A stretch of 39,562 nucleotides of DNA from Desulfovibrio sp. DV (GTDB lineage: Bacteria; Desulfobacterota; Desulfovibrionia; Desulfovibrionales; Desulfovibrionaceae): NCBI RefSeq assembly GCF_001936595.1, contig NZ_MLBG01000032.1, forward strand, positions 1 through 39,562, read 5' to 3'. Below the pieces are notes generated by a model. That model was given only the letters and a program-made list of their open reading frames with translations, did no database searches and had not been told where the DNA came from. Positions 6,763 through 15,315 of this stretch are shown here, in pieces. The first letter of the stretch is position 1. Every line of letters starts with the position of its first letter. The translations under genes and the position numbers were made by a program.

Positions 6763-7917
6763 ATGGTGCACGCGCGGCTTCTTCCGTTTGTAACGGCCGA
6801 GCGGACGCCAGGGCCAACGATGGACCGGCAGGTCAGGCTTTTTGCGGAAAGCCCGGCGGTCGGCATCCTCGACCGGTTGCCCATGGGCGTAGCTGTTTTC
6901 AACACGTCCCGTCAGATCATCTATGCCAATGAGGCCTTTTGCGCCCTGTCCGATTCGGGGCGCGGCGTTGTCGACGTCATCGGGTTGCGCCTGGGCGATG
7001 CCCTGGCCTGCCTGGGGGCGCGGCTTGACGACGGGGTGTGCGGCACGACGCAGTTGTGCCGTTCCTGCGGGGCGGCCAAGTCGTTGGCCGCGTCGCTTGC
7101 CGGGGCTGCCAGCGCATCCGGCGACTGTTCCATCAGCCGCCAGGGTGTCCAGCGCCTGGATAATCTGGATTTCCGCATCTGGATCTGGGCCTTGCGCCAT
7201 GGCGACGAGACGTTCCATGTGGCTCTTTTGTCCGACATACGGGCGGAAAAGCGCCTTGATCTCATGGAGCGCATTTTCTACCACGACATCCTCAACCTCG
7301 TTTCCGGGATGCAGGGCGTGTGCGAGCTTATGCGCGAGGAAGAGGAAGGGACGCGAAACGCCGAACTCGATCTGCTGCTCTTCGCTGTGGAGCGCGTCAC
7401 CGACCTCATCTTGTCCCAGCGCGACCTGAGTTTTGCCGAACGCGGCGATTACGAGGTGGCCGTCAACAAGATGGGCACGCTGTCGCTCTTATCCGACATT
7501 ACTTCGCTTATGCGCCGCGAGTCGTCGTGCCGGGGCAAGACTCTGGCCATCGCGCCGGACAGCAGCGACGTGTTTTTCGCCTCGGACCGCAAGCTTGTGA
7601 CCCGCATCCTGGTCAACATGCAGAAAAACGCCCTGGAGGCCACGCCTCCCGGCGGTACGGTGACCGTGGGCTGCGGCCGGACGGACGGGCAGGTGCGGTT
7701 TTGGGTGCACAATGCCGGGATGGTGGCCGAGGAGGCGCGGCCGCAGATTTTCCGCCGGGCCTTTTCCACCAAGGGCCGGGGCCGGGGGCTTGGCACCTAT
7801 GGCACCAAGCTTTTTGCCGAGAGCTATCTTGGCGGCACGGTCGGGTTTACCACGGATGCAACGGACGGCACCACGTTTTACGTGCTGCTGCCGGGCGGGG
7901 AGCCGGCAAACGACTGA
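6763..7917 (+). CDS. PAS-domain sensor histidine kinase with a Cys-x5-Cys-x2-Cys motif
   Basis: A 384-residue kinase without obvious membrane segments, so probably cytoplasmic. A PAS domain (about 32-165) has cysteines at 93, 99 and 102 (CGTTQLCRSCG), with more at 60 and 83. The phospho-accepting His174 lies in YHDILNLVSGMQG. The ATPase part has an N box around Asn289 (NMQKNALEAT), FSTKGRGRGLGTYG and a closing GTTFYVLLP. ATG 6763 follows GGAGG by four bases. No response regulator is adjacent. The gene is 69 bases after ilvN and may be read with it. Cysteine clusters like this could bind a metal or sense redox state; that is inference. Confidence 0.85.
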   Translation: MVHARLLPFVTAERTPGPTMDRQVRLFAESPAVGILDRLPMGVAVFNTSRQIIYANEAFCALSDSGRGVVDVIGLRLGDALACLGARLDDGVCGTTQLCRSCGAAKSLAASLAGAASASGDCSISRQGVQRLDNLDFRIWIWALRHGDETFHVALLSDIRAEKRLDLMERIFYHDILNLVSGMQGVCELMREEEEGTRNAELDLLLFAVERVTDLILSQRDLSFAERGDYEVAVNKMGTLSLLSDITSLMRRESSCRGKTLAIAPDSSDVFFASDRKLVTRILVNMQKNALEATPPGGTVTVGCGRTDGQVRFWVHNAGMVAEEARPQIFRRAFSTKGRGRGLGTYGTKLFAESYLGGTVGFTTDATDGTTFYVLLPGGEPAND

Positions 7918-7945
7918 ACCGGACTGGCGGGGATGGAATTTTTTG

Positions 7946-7987
7946 GCCCGGCCGCTGCGTCCCTGGACGCGCGGCCGGGCTTTTTTT
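7946..7987 (+). terminator. Rho-independent terminator after the PAS kinase
   Basis: GCCCGGCCG (7946-7954) pairs with CGGCCGGGC (7972-7980). An inner GCGTCC/GGACGC stem extends it, and seven T's follow at 7981-7987. It ends rightward transcription just before the convergent minus-strand gene. Confidence 0.88.
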
Positions 7988-7994
7988 CTGCCGG

Positions 7995-8300
7995 CTAGAA
8001 GCCGGGTATTTCGTTAAAAAGCGTGACGGACATGGGTGTCGTCAGCAGCCCGGGGGCTGCGGCCTTGAAGCCGTTTAAGTGCGGCGTATCGAGGTGGGCG
8101 GCCAGCAGTTCCTTGGTCTCCCAGGCCTCGATCAGGACGAACTCGCCCGGACGCTGGGTGGACTCGTAGAGGTCGTAGGCAATGTAGCCGGGATCTTTCT
8201 GCGTCGGGGCGATAAGGCCGGTGATCGCGGTTTTAAGCGCGGCTTCCTGGCCGGGTTTGGCCACGAATTTGGCCACAACATGCACGGTGTCTGCTGCCAT
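7995..8300 (-). CDS. Antibiotic biosynthesis monooxygenase (ABM)-family protein
   Basis: A 101-residue protein with the ABM dimeric alpha/beta-barrel pattern: an N-terminal strand VHVVAKFVAKPGQEAALK, then DPGYIAYDLYES, FVLIEAWETKELLAAHLDTPHL and a C-terminal strand. This is the YgiN/LsrG-like group, which includes quinol monooxygenases and proteins of unknown substrate. The start is the ATG at 8298-8300, preceded by AAGGAGGA; the longer upstream reading has no ribosome site. It lies 77 bases downstream of the aldehyde dehydrogenase gene on the same strand and may share its transcript. The substrate cannot be told. Confidence 0.87.
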   Translation of the reverse strand: MAADTVHVVAKFVAKPGQEAALKTAITGLIAPTQKDPGYIAYDLYESTQRPGEFVLIEAWETKELLAAHLDTPHLNGFKAAAPGLLTTPMSVTLFNEIPGF

Positions 8301-8377
8301 GGAATCCTCCTTGTCTGATTGGCTCCGATGATTCCGGGAGCTAGGCTCTTTTCCCCGGCGGGTCAACGGCTGGCGGC

Positions 8378-9985
8378 CTAGAACAGGAAGTCCGTGGACA
8401 GGAAATTGGATCGGCGGAACTTGACGATATTGGTCAGTAATTCCTTGTTTTGGGACGAGCCCTTGGCCGCAACCAGGGTGCGGATGGAAAAGGCCCGCAA
8501 GGCGTCGGACACCGAGAGGGTGCCCTCGGCCGAATCCTTTCGCCCGGTGAACGGAAAGGTATCCGGACCGCGCTGGCACTGGCAGTTGATGTTGACCCGG
8601 CAGACCTGGTTGACCATGGGGTCGATCAGCGCGGCCACGGCTTCGGGATCGGTCCCGAAGATGCTCATCTGCTGGCCGTAGGGCGAGGCCGTAACCGCCC
8701 TGGCCGCCGTGGCTGTCTCCGCAAAGGAGGCTACCGGCACCACCGGGCCGAACTGCTCCTCGTCGTGGAGCCGCATCCCCGGGGCCACCCCGGCAACCAG
8801 GGCCGGGTAGACCAGGGTCCGCTCGGTCGTGCCGCCAAGCGGATTGGCCACCCGGGCTCCCTGGGCCACGGCCTCGGCCACCATGGCCGACAGGGCCTCG
8901 GGTTTGCCCGGCACGGGCAGCGGCGTTATCCGGACGTTTTCCTGCCAGGGCAGGCCCATGGGCAGGGCGGCGATGCGTTCGCCGGTGCGGGCCAGGAATT
9001 CCTCCAGGCGCGATTCGTGGACATAAAAAAGTTTCAGCGCAGTGCAGCGCTGGCCGCTAAAGGTGAGCGCCCCGGCCACGGCCTCGGTGGCCGTCAGTTC
9101 CATGTCGGCGCACGGCAGGACGATGCCCACGTTTTTGGCGTCCAGGCCAAGGACGCAGCGCAACCGGTGGGGGGCGGGGTGGTGGCGGCGCAGGGCGTCG
9201 GCCGCCTGGCTTGAGCCGATAAAGGCCAGGACGCTGATCTTGCCCGAGGCCAGGGCCGGGATGGCCACTTGGCGGCCGCCGAAAAGGATGTTTATGACGC
9301 CCGGGGGAAACGAGTCGGCAAAGGCCTCGAGCAGCGGGGCATAGAGCAGTTTGCCGATGCGCGGCGTCTTGACGATGACCGGATTGCCCATAATGAGGGC
9401 CGGAATAAGCGTGGTAAAGGTCTCGTTGAGCGGATAGTTGTAGGGTCCCATGCAAAGGACCGGGCCAAGCGGGGCGCGGCGGATCTGGGCATAGATGCCC
9501 GATTCGATGACAAAGCGCGAGGAGGCCCGGTCGAGGTCTTTAAGGGCCTCCACCGTGGCCAGCATATAGTCCACGGTGCGGTCGAACTCGGCCCGGCAGT
9601 CCGGGAGCGGTTTGCAGATTTCCCAGGCCATGAGGCGCACGACCGTATCGCGCACGGCAACCATGCGCCGGGCAAAGGCCTCGACATGGCCGATGCGCCG
9701 AGCCACGCTCATGGTCGGCCATTCGCCCCGGCCGTCGTCCCAGGCGGCGCTGACGGCGTCCACGGCGGCCAGGGACTCGGCCCCGGTCAGATCCGGGCAG
9801 GAGCCAAGGACGGCCTGTTCGTTGCCGACGTAGATCGGGGAGGTCACGGTCTGCATGGGACCGGGCCAGGAGAGCAGCTCCCCGCCGATGAGATAGCGGC
9901 CCTCCTCCAGCGGGGACAGGGCGCACGCGGCGGGTACGTCCCCGGCGTCCGGGGAAAAACCCTGGGGTAGGCGGGGTTGCGACAT
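8378..9985 (-). CDS. Aldehyde dehydrogenase, GapN-like NADP-dependent glyceraldehyde-3-phosphate dehydrogenase
   Basis: A 535-residue aldehyde dehydrogenase. The active-site Cys314 is in FSGQRCTALK, and the Asn of the oxyanion site is in MGPYNYPLNE. The C-terminal motif FPFTGRKDSAEGTLSV is characteristic of the bacterial group annotated as non-phosphorylating glyceraldehyde-3-phosphate dehydrogenase, which makes 3-phosphoglycerate and NADPH without ATP. The usual E-L-G-G-K general-base motif is replaced by L-G-L-D-A-K-N. The ATG at 9985 follows GGGAGG. It is divergent from a TetR regulator, which may control it. Confidence 0.82.
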   Translation of the reverse strand: MSQPRLPQGFSPDAGDVPAACALSPLEEGRYLIGGELLSWPGPMQTVTSPIYVGNEQAVLGSCPDLTGAESLAAVDAVSAAWDDGRGEWPTMSVARRIGHVEAFARRMVAVRDTVVRLMAWEICKPLPDCRAEFDRTVDYMLATVEALKDLDRASSRFVIESGIYAQIRRAPLGPVLCMGPYNYPLNETFTTLIPALIMGNPVIVKTPRIGKLLYAPLLEAFADSFPPGVINILFGGRQVAIPALASGKISVLAFIGSSQAADALRRHHPAPHRLRCVLGLDAKNVGIVLPCADMELTATEAVAGALTFSGQRCTALKLFYVHESRLEEFLARTGERIAALPMGLPWQENVRITPLPVPGKPEALSAMVAEAVAQGARVANPLGGTTERTLVYPALVAGVAPGMRLHDEEQFGPVVPVASFAETATAARAVTASPYGQQMSIFGTDPEAVAALIDPMVNQVCRVNINCQCQRGPDTFPFTGRKDSAEGTLSVSDALRAFSIRTLVAAKGSSQNKELLTNIVKFRRSNFLSTDFLF

Positions 9986-10035
9986 GAAACCTCCCTGCTC
10001 CGGCGCAGTTTGCGTCCGGATGCGTTGTGTCGAGA

Positions 10036-10068
10036 GTGACATAGTGACCGTCCCGGCAGGCATGTCAA
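10036..10068 (-). promoter_or_regulatory. Predicted promoter of the aldehyde dehydrogenase gene with a GTGAC direct repeat
   Basis: On the minus strand TTGACA (complement of 10063-10068) is followed after 18 bases by CTATGT. Two copies of GTGAC (10036-10040 and 10044-10048, plus strand) overlap the -10 area and could be a regulator site. The -10 box is weak. Confidence 0.42.
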
Positions 10069-10102
10069 GTCTGTAACCCGGTCCCGTCCCGGTGCGAAAG
10101 TA

Positions 10103-10131
10103 TTGACCCCTTGGGCGTTCCCCCGTAATTT
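10103..10131 (+). promoter_or_regulatory. Predicted sigma70 promoter of the tetR-RND operon
   Basis: TTGACC (10103-10108) and TAATTT (10126-10131) are separated by 17 bases, with a start near 10138 and the TetR ATG at 10166. It faces away from the aldehyde dehydrogenase promoter about 40 bases to the left, so one regulator bound between them could act on both. Confidence 0.6.
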
Positions 10132-10165
10132 CAATGCGAACACATGCTTGACGCAAGGCGGCCAG

Positions 10166-10846
10166 ATGACCAGCAGCGGTCGTGAGGACGAAACCCGGAT
10201 GCGGCTTCTGGACGCTGCCGGCGAGATTTTTTCCGGCAAGGGATTTCACGCCGCCACCGTTCGCGAGATAACGAAGGTCGCCAAGGCCAACGTCGCCGCC
10301 ATCCATTACCATTTCGGCAGCAAGGACCGGCTTTATCAGGCCGTTCTGGAACATGCCCACAACGAGGCGTTGCGCCGCTATCCCCCGGATATGGGGCTGG
10401 CCGGCGACGCCACGCCCGAGGTGCGCCTTTTTGCCTATGTGCGCGCCTTGCTCCTGCGGCTGGCCGACAAGGGCCGCCATACCTGGTTTTTCCGGCTCAT
10501 GGCCCGGGAGATGGCCGACCCCACGCCTCAGTTGGCTGCGGTGGTCGAACGCAGCCTCGCCCCGGCCAATGCCGTGTTGCGGGCCATCGTGGCCGAGTTG
10601 CTCGGTCCCGGGGCCGAGCCCCTGGCCATTGCCCGCTGCGTCCAGAGCGTGGTCGGCCAATGCCGCCATTTCTCCATCGACCGACCGGTGCTGACCCGGC
10701 TCCACCCCGGCAATGACCCGGGGCAGGGCGGCATCGACGCCGTCGCCCGGCACATCACCCGGTTTTCCCTGGCTGCCCTGGCCAGCTATCAAGCCTGCGA
10801 TTTTACTCCGCCACAACTGGAATCCCATACAGGAGATTTGTTTTGA
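10166..10846 (+). CDS. TetR-family transcriptional regulator (CerR-like C-terminal domain)
   Basis: A 226-residue repressor. The N-terminal helix-turn-helix is clear: RMRLLDAAGEIFSGKGFHAA, then VREITKVAKANVAAIHYHFG and SKDRLYQAVL. The remainder, including FFRLMAREMADPTPQL, matches the C-terminal ligand domain of CerR/YbiH-type TetR regulators, which often control efflux genes. ATG 10166 is used because the TTG at 10103 is the -35 box of its promoter. Its stop overlaps the TTG start of the RND adaptor. It probably represses its own operon and perhaps the divergent dehydrogenase. Confidence 0.9.
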   Translation: MTSSGREDETRMRLLDAAGEIFSGKGFHAATVREITKVAKANVAAIHYHFGSKDRLYQAVLEHAHNEALRRYPPDMGLAGDATPEVRLFAYVRALLLRLADKGRHTWFFRLMAREMADPTPQLAAVVERSLAPANAVLRAIVAELLGPGAEPLAIARCVQSVVGQCRHFSIDRPVLTRLHPGNDPGQGGIDAVARHITRFSLAALASYQACDFTPPQLESHTGDLF

Positions 10847-12051
10847 GTCGTACCCTTCTCCTTCGCGCTGCCTTGGCAGCGCTTCTTTTTTGCTTGTGGG
10901 CCTGCAGCGGCAATGGCGAACAAAAAGCCGGGCGCGACAGCCGGCCCGCCCCGGTCATGGCTGTCCCGGCCCGGGAGGCCAGCGTGCCGGTGGTGCTCAA
11001 GGCCGTTGGCAATGTGGAACCCATGGCCACGGTGGCCATCAAACCGCAGGTCGGCGGGGCCATCGTGGCCCAGCTCGTTCAGGACGGGGCCAGAGTAGCC
11101 AAGGGCGACGTGCTTTTTCGCATCGACCCCCGGTCCTTTGATCTGGCCATCCGCGAATCCCAGGCCAAGCTCGAACGCGACAAGGCGCTTCTGACCAAAG
11201 CCGAGGAGGACCTCAAACGCTACGTCACCCTCAAGGCCAAGGACGTGGTGGCCCAGGAGCAGTACGACCAGACCTATGCCGCCGCCAAGACCCTGGAAGG
11301 CACCATCAAACTCAATCAGGCCACCCTGGATCGGGCCAAGCTCGATCTCGAATACGCCGATGTGCGCGCGCCCATTGCCGGCCGGGTCGGCACCGTGATG
11401 CTCACCACCGGCAACGTGGTCAAGGCCAACGAGGCCGTGGCCTGCGTCATCAATCAGATAAGCCCCATTTTCATTTCCTTTTCCATCCCAGAGCGTTATC
11501 TGCCGGCGGTCATGGCCCGGCAGAAAAAAGGCCCCATGGAGATCACCGCCTCGGCTCCGGGCGACATCGAGTCCGATCCGATCCGGGCAACCATCGCCTC
11601 GGTGGACAACGCCGTGGACACCAAAACCGGCACCATCCGCTTAAAAGCCCTGTCGCAAAACACCGACCACCGCCTGTGGCCCGGCCAGTTCGTGCGCGTT
11701 GGCCTGACCATTGCGGAACTCGACAAGGCCGTGCTCATTCCCACCCAGGCCCTGCTCGACGGTGTCACCGGGCCGTATGTCTATGTCATCGGGGCCGACG
11801 GCAAGGCCGAGGCCCGGCCGGTCACCCCCGGACCCATCGTTGACGCCGAGACCGTCGTTGAAAAGGGGCTGGCCGCCGGCGAAATGGTGGTCACCGACGG
11901 CCAGGTGCGTCTGGCTCCGGGGGCCAAGGCCGAAATCAAGGGCGCGGCCGGGATCGACGCCAAGCCGGCCGACGCCAAACCAGTCGACGCCAAGCCGGCC
12001 GATGCCAAGCCAGCCGCCGCCAAGCCGGCCGGCGAAGGGGCCAAGCAGTGA
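10843..12051 (+). CDS. RND efflux periplasmic adaptor lipoprotein (membrane fusion protein)
   Basis: A 402-residue adaptor with a lipoprotein signal whose lipobox LWAC gives a lipidated Cys21. The order is usual: beta-barrel/lipoyl half (VGGAIVAQLVQDGARVAKGD), coiled-coil hairpin (about 95-150, ESQAKLERDKALLTKAEEDL), second lipoyl half (YADVRAPIAGRVG), and a C-terminal barrel. It bridges the inner-membrane pump to an outer-membrane channel. The start is TTG at 10843, seven bases after AGGAG and overlapping the TetR stop as TTGA. The C-terminus has five DAKPA-type repeats. No outer-membrane factor gene follows. Confidence 0.93.
   Translation: MSRTLLLRAALAALLFCLWACSGNGEQKAGRDSRPAPVMAVPAREASVPVVLKAVGNVEPMATVAIKPQVGGAIVAQLVQDGARVAKGDVLFRIDPRSFDLAIRESQAKLERDKALLTKAEEDLKRYVTLKAKDVVAQEQYDQTYAAAKTLEGTIKLNQATLDRAKLDLEYADVRAPIAGRVGTVMLTTGNVVKANEAVACVINQISPIFISFSIPERYLPAVMARQKKGPMEITASAPGDIESDPIRATIASVDNAVDTKTGTIRLKALSQNTDHRLWPGQFVRVGLTIAELDKAVLIPTQALLDGVTGPYVYVIGADGKAEARPVTPGPIVDAETVVEKGLAAGEMVVTDGQVRLAPGAKAEIKGAAGIDAKPADAKPVDAKPADAKPAAAKPAGEGAKQ
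11956..12030 (+). repeat. Five 15-bp tandem repeats at the adaptor C-terminus
   Basis: Five consecutive 15-base units close to GACGCCAAGCCGGCC encode DAKPA, DAKPV, DAKPA, DAKPA and AAKPA. They form a flexible positively charged tail. The unit number could vary between strains. Confidence 0.88.
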
Positions 12052-15000
12052 ATCCGGCCGCGATATTCATCACCCGGCCGGTCATGACCACCCTGGTCAT
12101 GGCCGCCATCCTGCTTTTCGGCGTCATGGCCTACAACCGGCTGCCGGTGTCCGATCTGCCCAACGTTGATTTTCCCACCATCGAGGTGCGTGTCTCCCTG
12201 CCCGGGGCCAGCCCCGAGACCATGGCCGCCGCCGTGGCCAACCCGCTGGAAAAACAGTTTTCCACCATTGCGGGCCTTGATTCCATGACCTCGGTCAACA
12301 CCCTTGGTTCGACCCGGGTCACCATGCAGTTTGCCCTGGACCGCAACATCGACGCCGCCGCTCTCGACGTGCAGTCGGCCATGACCACGGCCAGCAAGGA
12401 CCTGCCCGACGATCTGCCCTCGCCGCCGTCGTTTCGAAAGGTCAACCCGGCCGATTCGCCGATTCTCTATCTGGCTATTTCCTCGGCGGTCATGCGCCTG
12501 TCCGACGTCAACGAATTTGCCGAGAACATGATGGCCCAGCGCATCTCCATGGTGCCGGGCGTGGCCCAGGTGTCGGTGTACGGCTCGAAGAAATACGCCG
12601 TTCGCATCCAGCTCGATCCCGAGGCCATGGCGGCCAAGGGCATCGGCGTTGACGAGGCGGCCGAGGCAGTCAAGCGCGGCAACGTCAACCTGCCCGTTGG
12701 CACGGTTTCCGGCCCGGCCCGGGAATACACCGTGCGCTCCAGCGGCAAGCTCCTTGACGCCGAGGCCTACCGTCCGCTCATCGTGGCCTGGAGAAACGGC
12801 TCCCCGGTGCGGCTGGGGGAAATCGCCAACGTCACCGATTCCGTCGAGGAAACCCGGCGGTTCAACTGGTTCTCCGGCACCCCGGGCATGGTATTGGCCG
12901 TGCAGCGCCAGCCCGGCACCAACACGGTCGAGGTGGTGGACGCCGTCAAGGCGCTGCTGCCGCACTTCCAGGCCCAGTTGCCGGCCTCGGTGTCGCTGCG
13001 CGTCCTGTACGACCGCTCCATCTCGATCCGCGAATCCGTGGCCGACGTGAAGTTCACCCTGGTGCTCACGGTCTGCCTTGTGGTCATGGTCATCTTCCTG
13101 TTTTTGCGCAACATCCCGGCCACCATCATCCCCAGTCTGGCCCTGCCCATGTCCGTTGTCGGCACCTTTGCCGTCATGTACCAGCTTGGTTTCAGCCTGG
13201 ACAACATTTCGCTCATGGCCCTGACCCTGTCCGTGGGCTTTGTGGTGGACGACGCCATCGTCATGCTCGAGAATATCGTGCGCCACATGGAAATGGGCAA
13301 ATCCCCCCTGGCTGCGGCCATGGAAGGTTCCCGGGAAATCAGCTTCACCATCGTCTCCATGACCATATCGCTGGCCGCCGTCTTTTTGCCGGTCTTTTTC
13401 ATGGGCGGCGTGGTGGGGCGGCTGTTCCACGAATTCGCCGTCACCATCATGGTCTCGATTCTCATCTCCGGGTTCGTTTCCATTTCGCTGACCCCCATGC
13501 TGTGCAATCTGGTGCTCACCCCGCACACGGGCGGGCGCCACGGCCGGGTGTACAACGCCATCGAAGGGGCCTTTAACGGCCTGCGCGACGCCTATGACGT
13601 GTCTCTTCGCTTTGTGCTGCGCCACCATGTGGCCACCATGTGTTTTTCGCTGCTCCTCTTTGGCCTGACGGTGTGGCTTTTTGGAGCCATTCCCAAGGGC
13701 TTTTTGCCAAGCGAGGACACCGGCCAGCTGGCGGTGACCACCGAGGCCGAGGAGGGCGTGGCCTTTGACGTCATGTGTGAGCGCCAGCAACGCTTAAACG
13801 CCATTTTGCAAAAGGACCCGGACGTGGCCGAGTTCATGTCCGTGGTCGGGCCGGGCGGTCCGAACAATACTTCGAATAACGGCCGGCTCATGCTGTCGCT
13901 TAAACCCCTGCACGAACGCACGGCTTCCGCCGATCAGGTCATGCAGCGGCTTCGCCGCGAGTTTGCCGAGGTGCCGGGGCTGCGCTCCTATCTGCAAAAT
14001 CCCCCGCCCATCCGCATTGGCGGCCGGGCCTCCAAGGGCCAGTACCAGTTCACCCTGCAGGCCACCAACACCGATGAGCTTTTCAGCGCCGCCTCGGCTT
14101 TCGAGGCCAAACTGCGCGGCCTGGACGGCATCCAGGACGTATCGAGCGACCTACAGATCAAAAACCCCGAACTTCGCATCGACATCGACCGCGACAAGGC
14201 TTCGGCCCTGGGCATCAGCGCCTACCAGATCGAAAACGCCCTGGCCTCGTCCTATGGCAACCGGCAGATCTCGACCATCTACGCCACCAACGACACCTAC
14301 CAGGTCATCATGGAACTGGCCCCGACCTATCAGGCCAACCCCGAAGCCCTGTCCATGCTCTATGTGCGCTCAAGCGACGGCCAGCTCGTGCCCCTTGATA
14401 CCCTGATCACCCGGGCCGTTGCCGTGGGACCGCTGTCCATCAACCATTCCGGCCAGTCGCCATCGGTGACCATCTCCTTTAACCTGCGCCCGGGGGCGTC
14501 GCTCGGGTCGGTGGTCGATGCCATCGAAAAAGTGGCCCGCCAGGAGCTGCCGGCCTCGGTCTTCACCAGCTTCCAGGGCGAAGCCCAGGCCTTCCAGAGT
14601 TCGCTGACCGGCCTGTCCGTCCTTTTGGGCATGGCCGTGCTTGTCATCTACATCGTCCTTGGCATCCTCTATGAAAGCTTCGTCCATCCCCTGACCATCC
14701 TCTCCGGCCTGCCTTCGGCCGGGGTCGGGGCTTTGGCCACGCTCATGCTCTTTGGCATGGACCTTAATATCTACGGCTTTGTCGGCATCATCATGCTCAT
14801 TGGCATCGTCAAGAAAAACGCCATCATGATGATCGACTTCGCCCTGGAGGCCCAGCGCGGCCAGCACATCACGGCCCGGGAGGCCATCTATGAAGGGGCG
14901 CTGGTGCGTTTTCGCCCCATCATGATGACCACCATGGCCGCGCTCATGGGCACGCTGCCCATTGCCCTGGGCTTTGGGGCCGGGGCTGCGGCCCGGCGGC

Positions 15001-15164
15001 CGCTCGGGCTTTGCGTGGTGGGCGGGCTGGTCGTGTCCCAGCTTTTGACACTCTATTTCACGCCGGTGTATTACATCTACCTCGACGCCGTGCAGGAGTG
15101 GTTCAAAAAGCGCCTGGGCGGCAAAAAGTCCAGGCCGGCGGTCGCGCCGGGCGCGACTGCGTAA
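12048..15164 (+). CDS. RND-family multidrug efflux pump, inner-membrane permease
   Basis: A 1038-residue HAE1-type (AcrB/MdtB/MexF-like) proton-driven drug exporter of normal length with twelve expected membrane helices. The N-terminus ITRPVMTTLVMAAILLFG is the first helix. Proton-relay residues are present: Asp401-Asp402 in FVVDDAIVMLEN (helix 4) and Lys922 in GIVKKNAIMMIDFA (helix 10). GTG 12048 overlaps the adaptor stop (GTGA). With the adaptor it should pump hydrophobic compounds or metabolites out across both membranes, using a TolC-like channel encoded elsewhere. Substrates cannot be predicted. Confidence 0.95.
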   Translation: MNPAAIFITRPVMTTLVMAAILLFGVMAYNRLPVSDLPNVDFPTIEVRVSLPGASPETMAAAVANPLEKQFSTIAGLDSMTSVNTLGSTRVTMQFALDRNIDAAALDVQSAMTTASKDLPDDLPSPPSFRKVNPADSPILYLAISSAVMRLSDVNEFAENMMAQRISMVPGVAQVSVYGSKKYAVRIQLDPEAMAAKGIGVDEAAEAVKRGNVNLPVGTVSGPAREYTVRSSGKLLDAEAYRPLIVAWRNGSPVRLGEIANVTDSVEETRRFNWFSGTPGMVLAVQRQPGTNTVEVVDAVKALLPHFQAQLPASVSLRVLYDRSISIRESVADVKFTLVLTVCLVVMVIFLFLRNIPATIIPSLALPMSVVGTFAVMYQLGFSLDNISLMALTLSVGFVVDDAIVMLENIVRHMEMGKSPLAAAMEGSREISFTIVSMTISLAAVFLPVFFMGGVVGRLFHEFAVTIMVSILISGFVSISLTPMLCNLVLTPHTGGRHGRVYNAIEGAFNGLRDAYDVSLRFVLRHHVATMCFSLLLFGLTVWLFGAIPKGFLPSEDTGQLAVTTEAEEGVAFDVMCERQQRLNAILQKDPDVAEFMSVVGPGGPNNTSNNGRLMLSLKPLHERTASADQVMQRLRREFAEVPGLRSYLQNPPPIRIGGRASKGQYQFTLQATNTDELFSAASAFEAKLRGLDGIQDVSSDLQIKNPELRIDIDRDKASALGISAYQIENALASSYGNRQISTIYATNDTYQVIMELAPTYQANPEALSMLYVRSSDGQLVPLDTLITRAVAVGPLSINHSGQSPSVTISFNLRPGASLGSVVDAIEKVARQELPASVFTSFQGEAQAFQSSLTGLSVLLGMAVLVIYIVLGILYESFVHPLTILSGLPSAGVGALATLMLFGMDLNIYGFVGIIMLIGIVKKNAIMMIDFALEAQRGQHITAREAIYEGALVRFRPIMMTTMAALMGTLPIALGFGAGAAARRPLGLCVVGGLVVSQLLTLYFTPVYYIYLDAVQEWFKKRLGGKKSRPAVAPGATA

Positions 15165-15209
15165 CCCTGGCTGTGCAGCAGGCTCCGGCAGGCCCGGACG
15201 CCCTGCGGG

Positions 15210-15238
15210 TTGACCGACGAATGGTGCGTTTCTAAGCC
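15210..15238 (+). promoter_or_regulatory. Possible weak promoter before the membrane HDOD gene
   Basis: TTGACC (15210-15215) is followed after 17 bases by TAAGCC (15233-15238). The -10 box is poor, so this is only a candidate. Confidence 0.3.
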
Positions 15239-15315
15239 AACGGTCGGGCTGATGGAGACGTGGCCATTTCGGTCGTTTGACGCGCAACACGGGCGGCTTG
15301 GCCGCTGTGGCATCC

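Noticed and set aside
4728-6905. 725-codon minus-strand frame opposite ilvBN
   Set aside because: Shadow of ilvB and ilvN; composition is Gly/Arg/His/Pro-rich and no ribosome site or motif is seen.
10103-10165. Longer TetR protein from TTG 10103
   Set aside because: TTG 10103 is part of the predicted -35 box; the usual TetR N-terminus starts near ATG 10166.
11956-12030. Possible CRISPR-like short repeat array
   Set aside because: The five 15-base units are contiguous, in frame and encode DAKPA repeats; there are no spacers.
11781-13790. 669-codon minus-strand frame opposite the RND genes
   Set aside because: Shadow of the adaptor and pump genes, with no recognisable domain.
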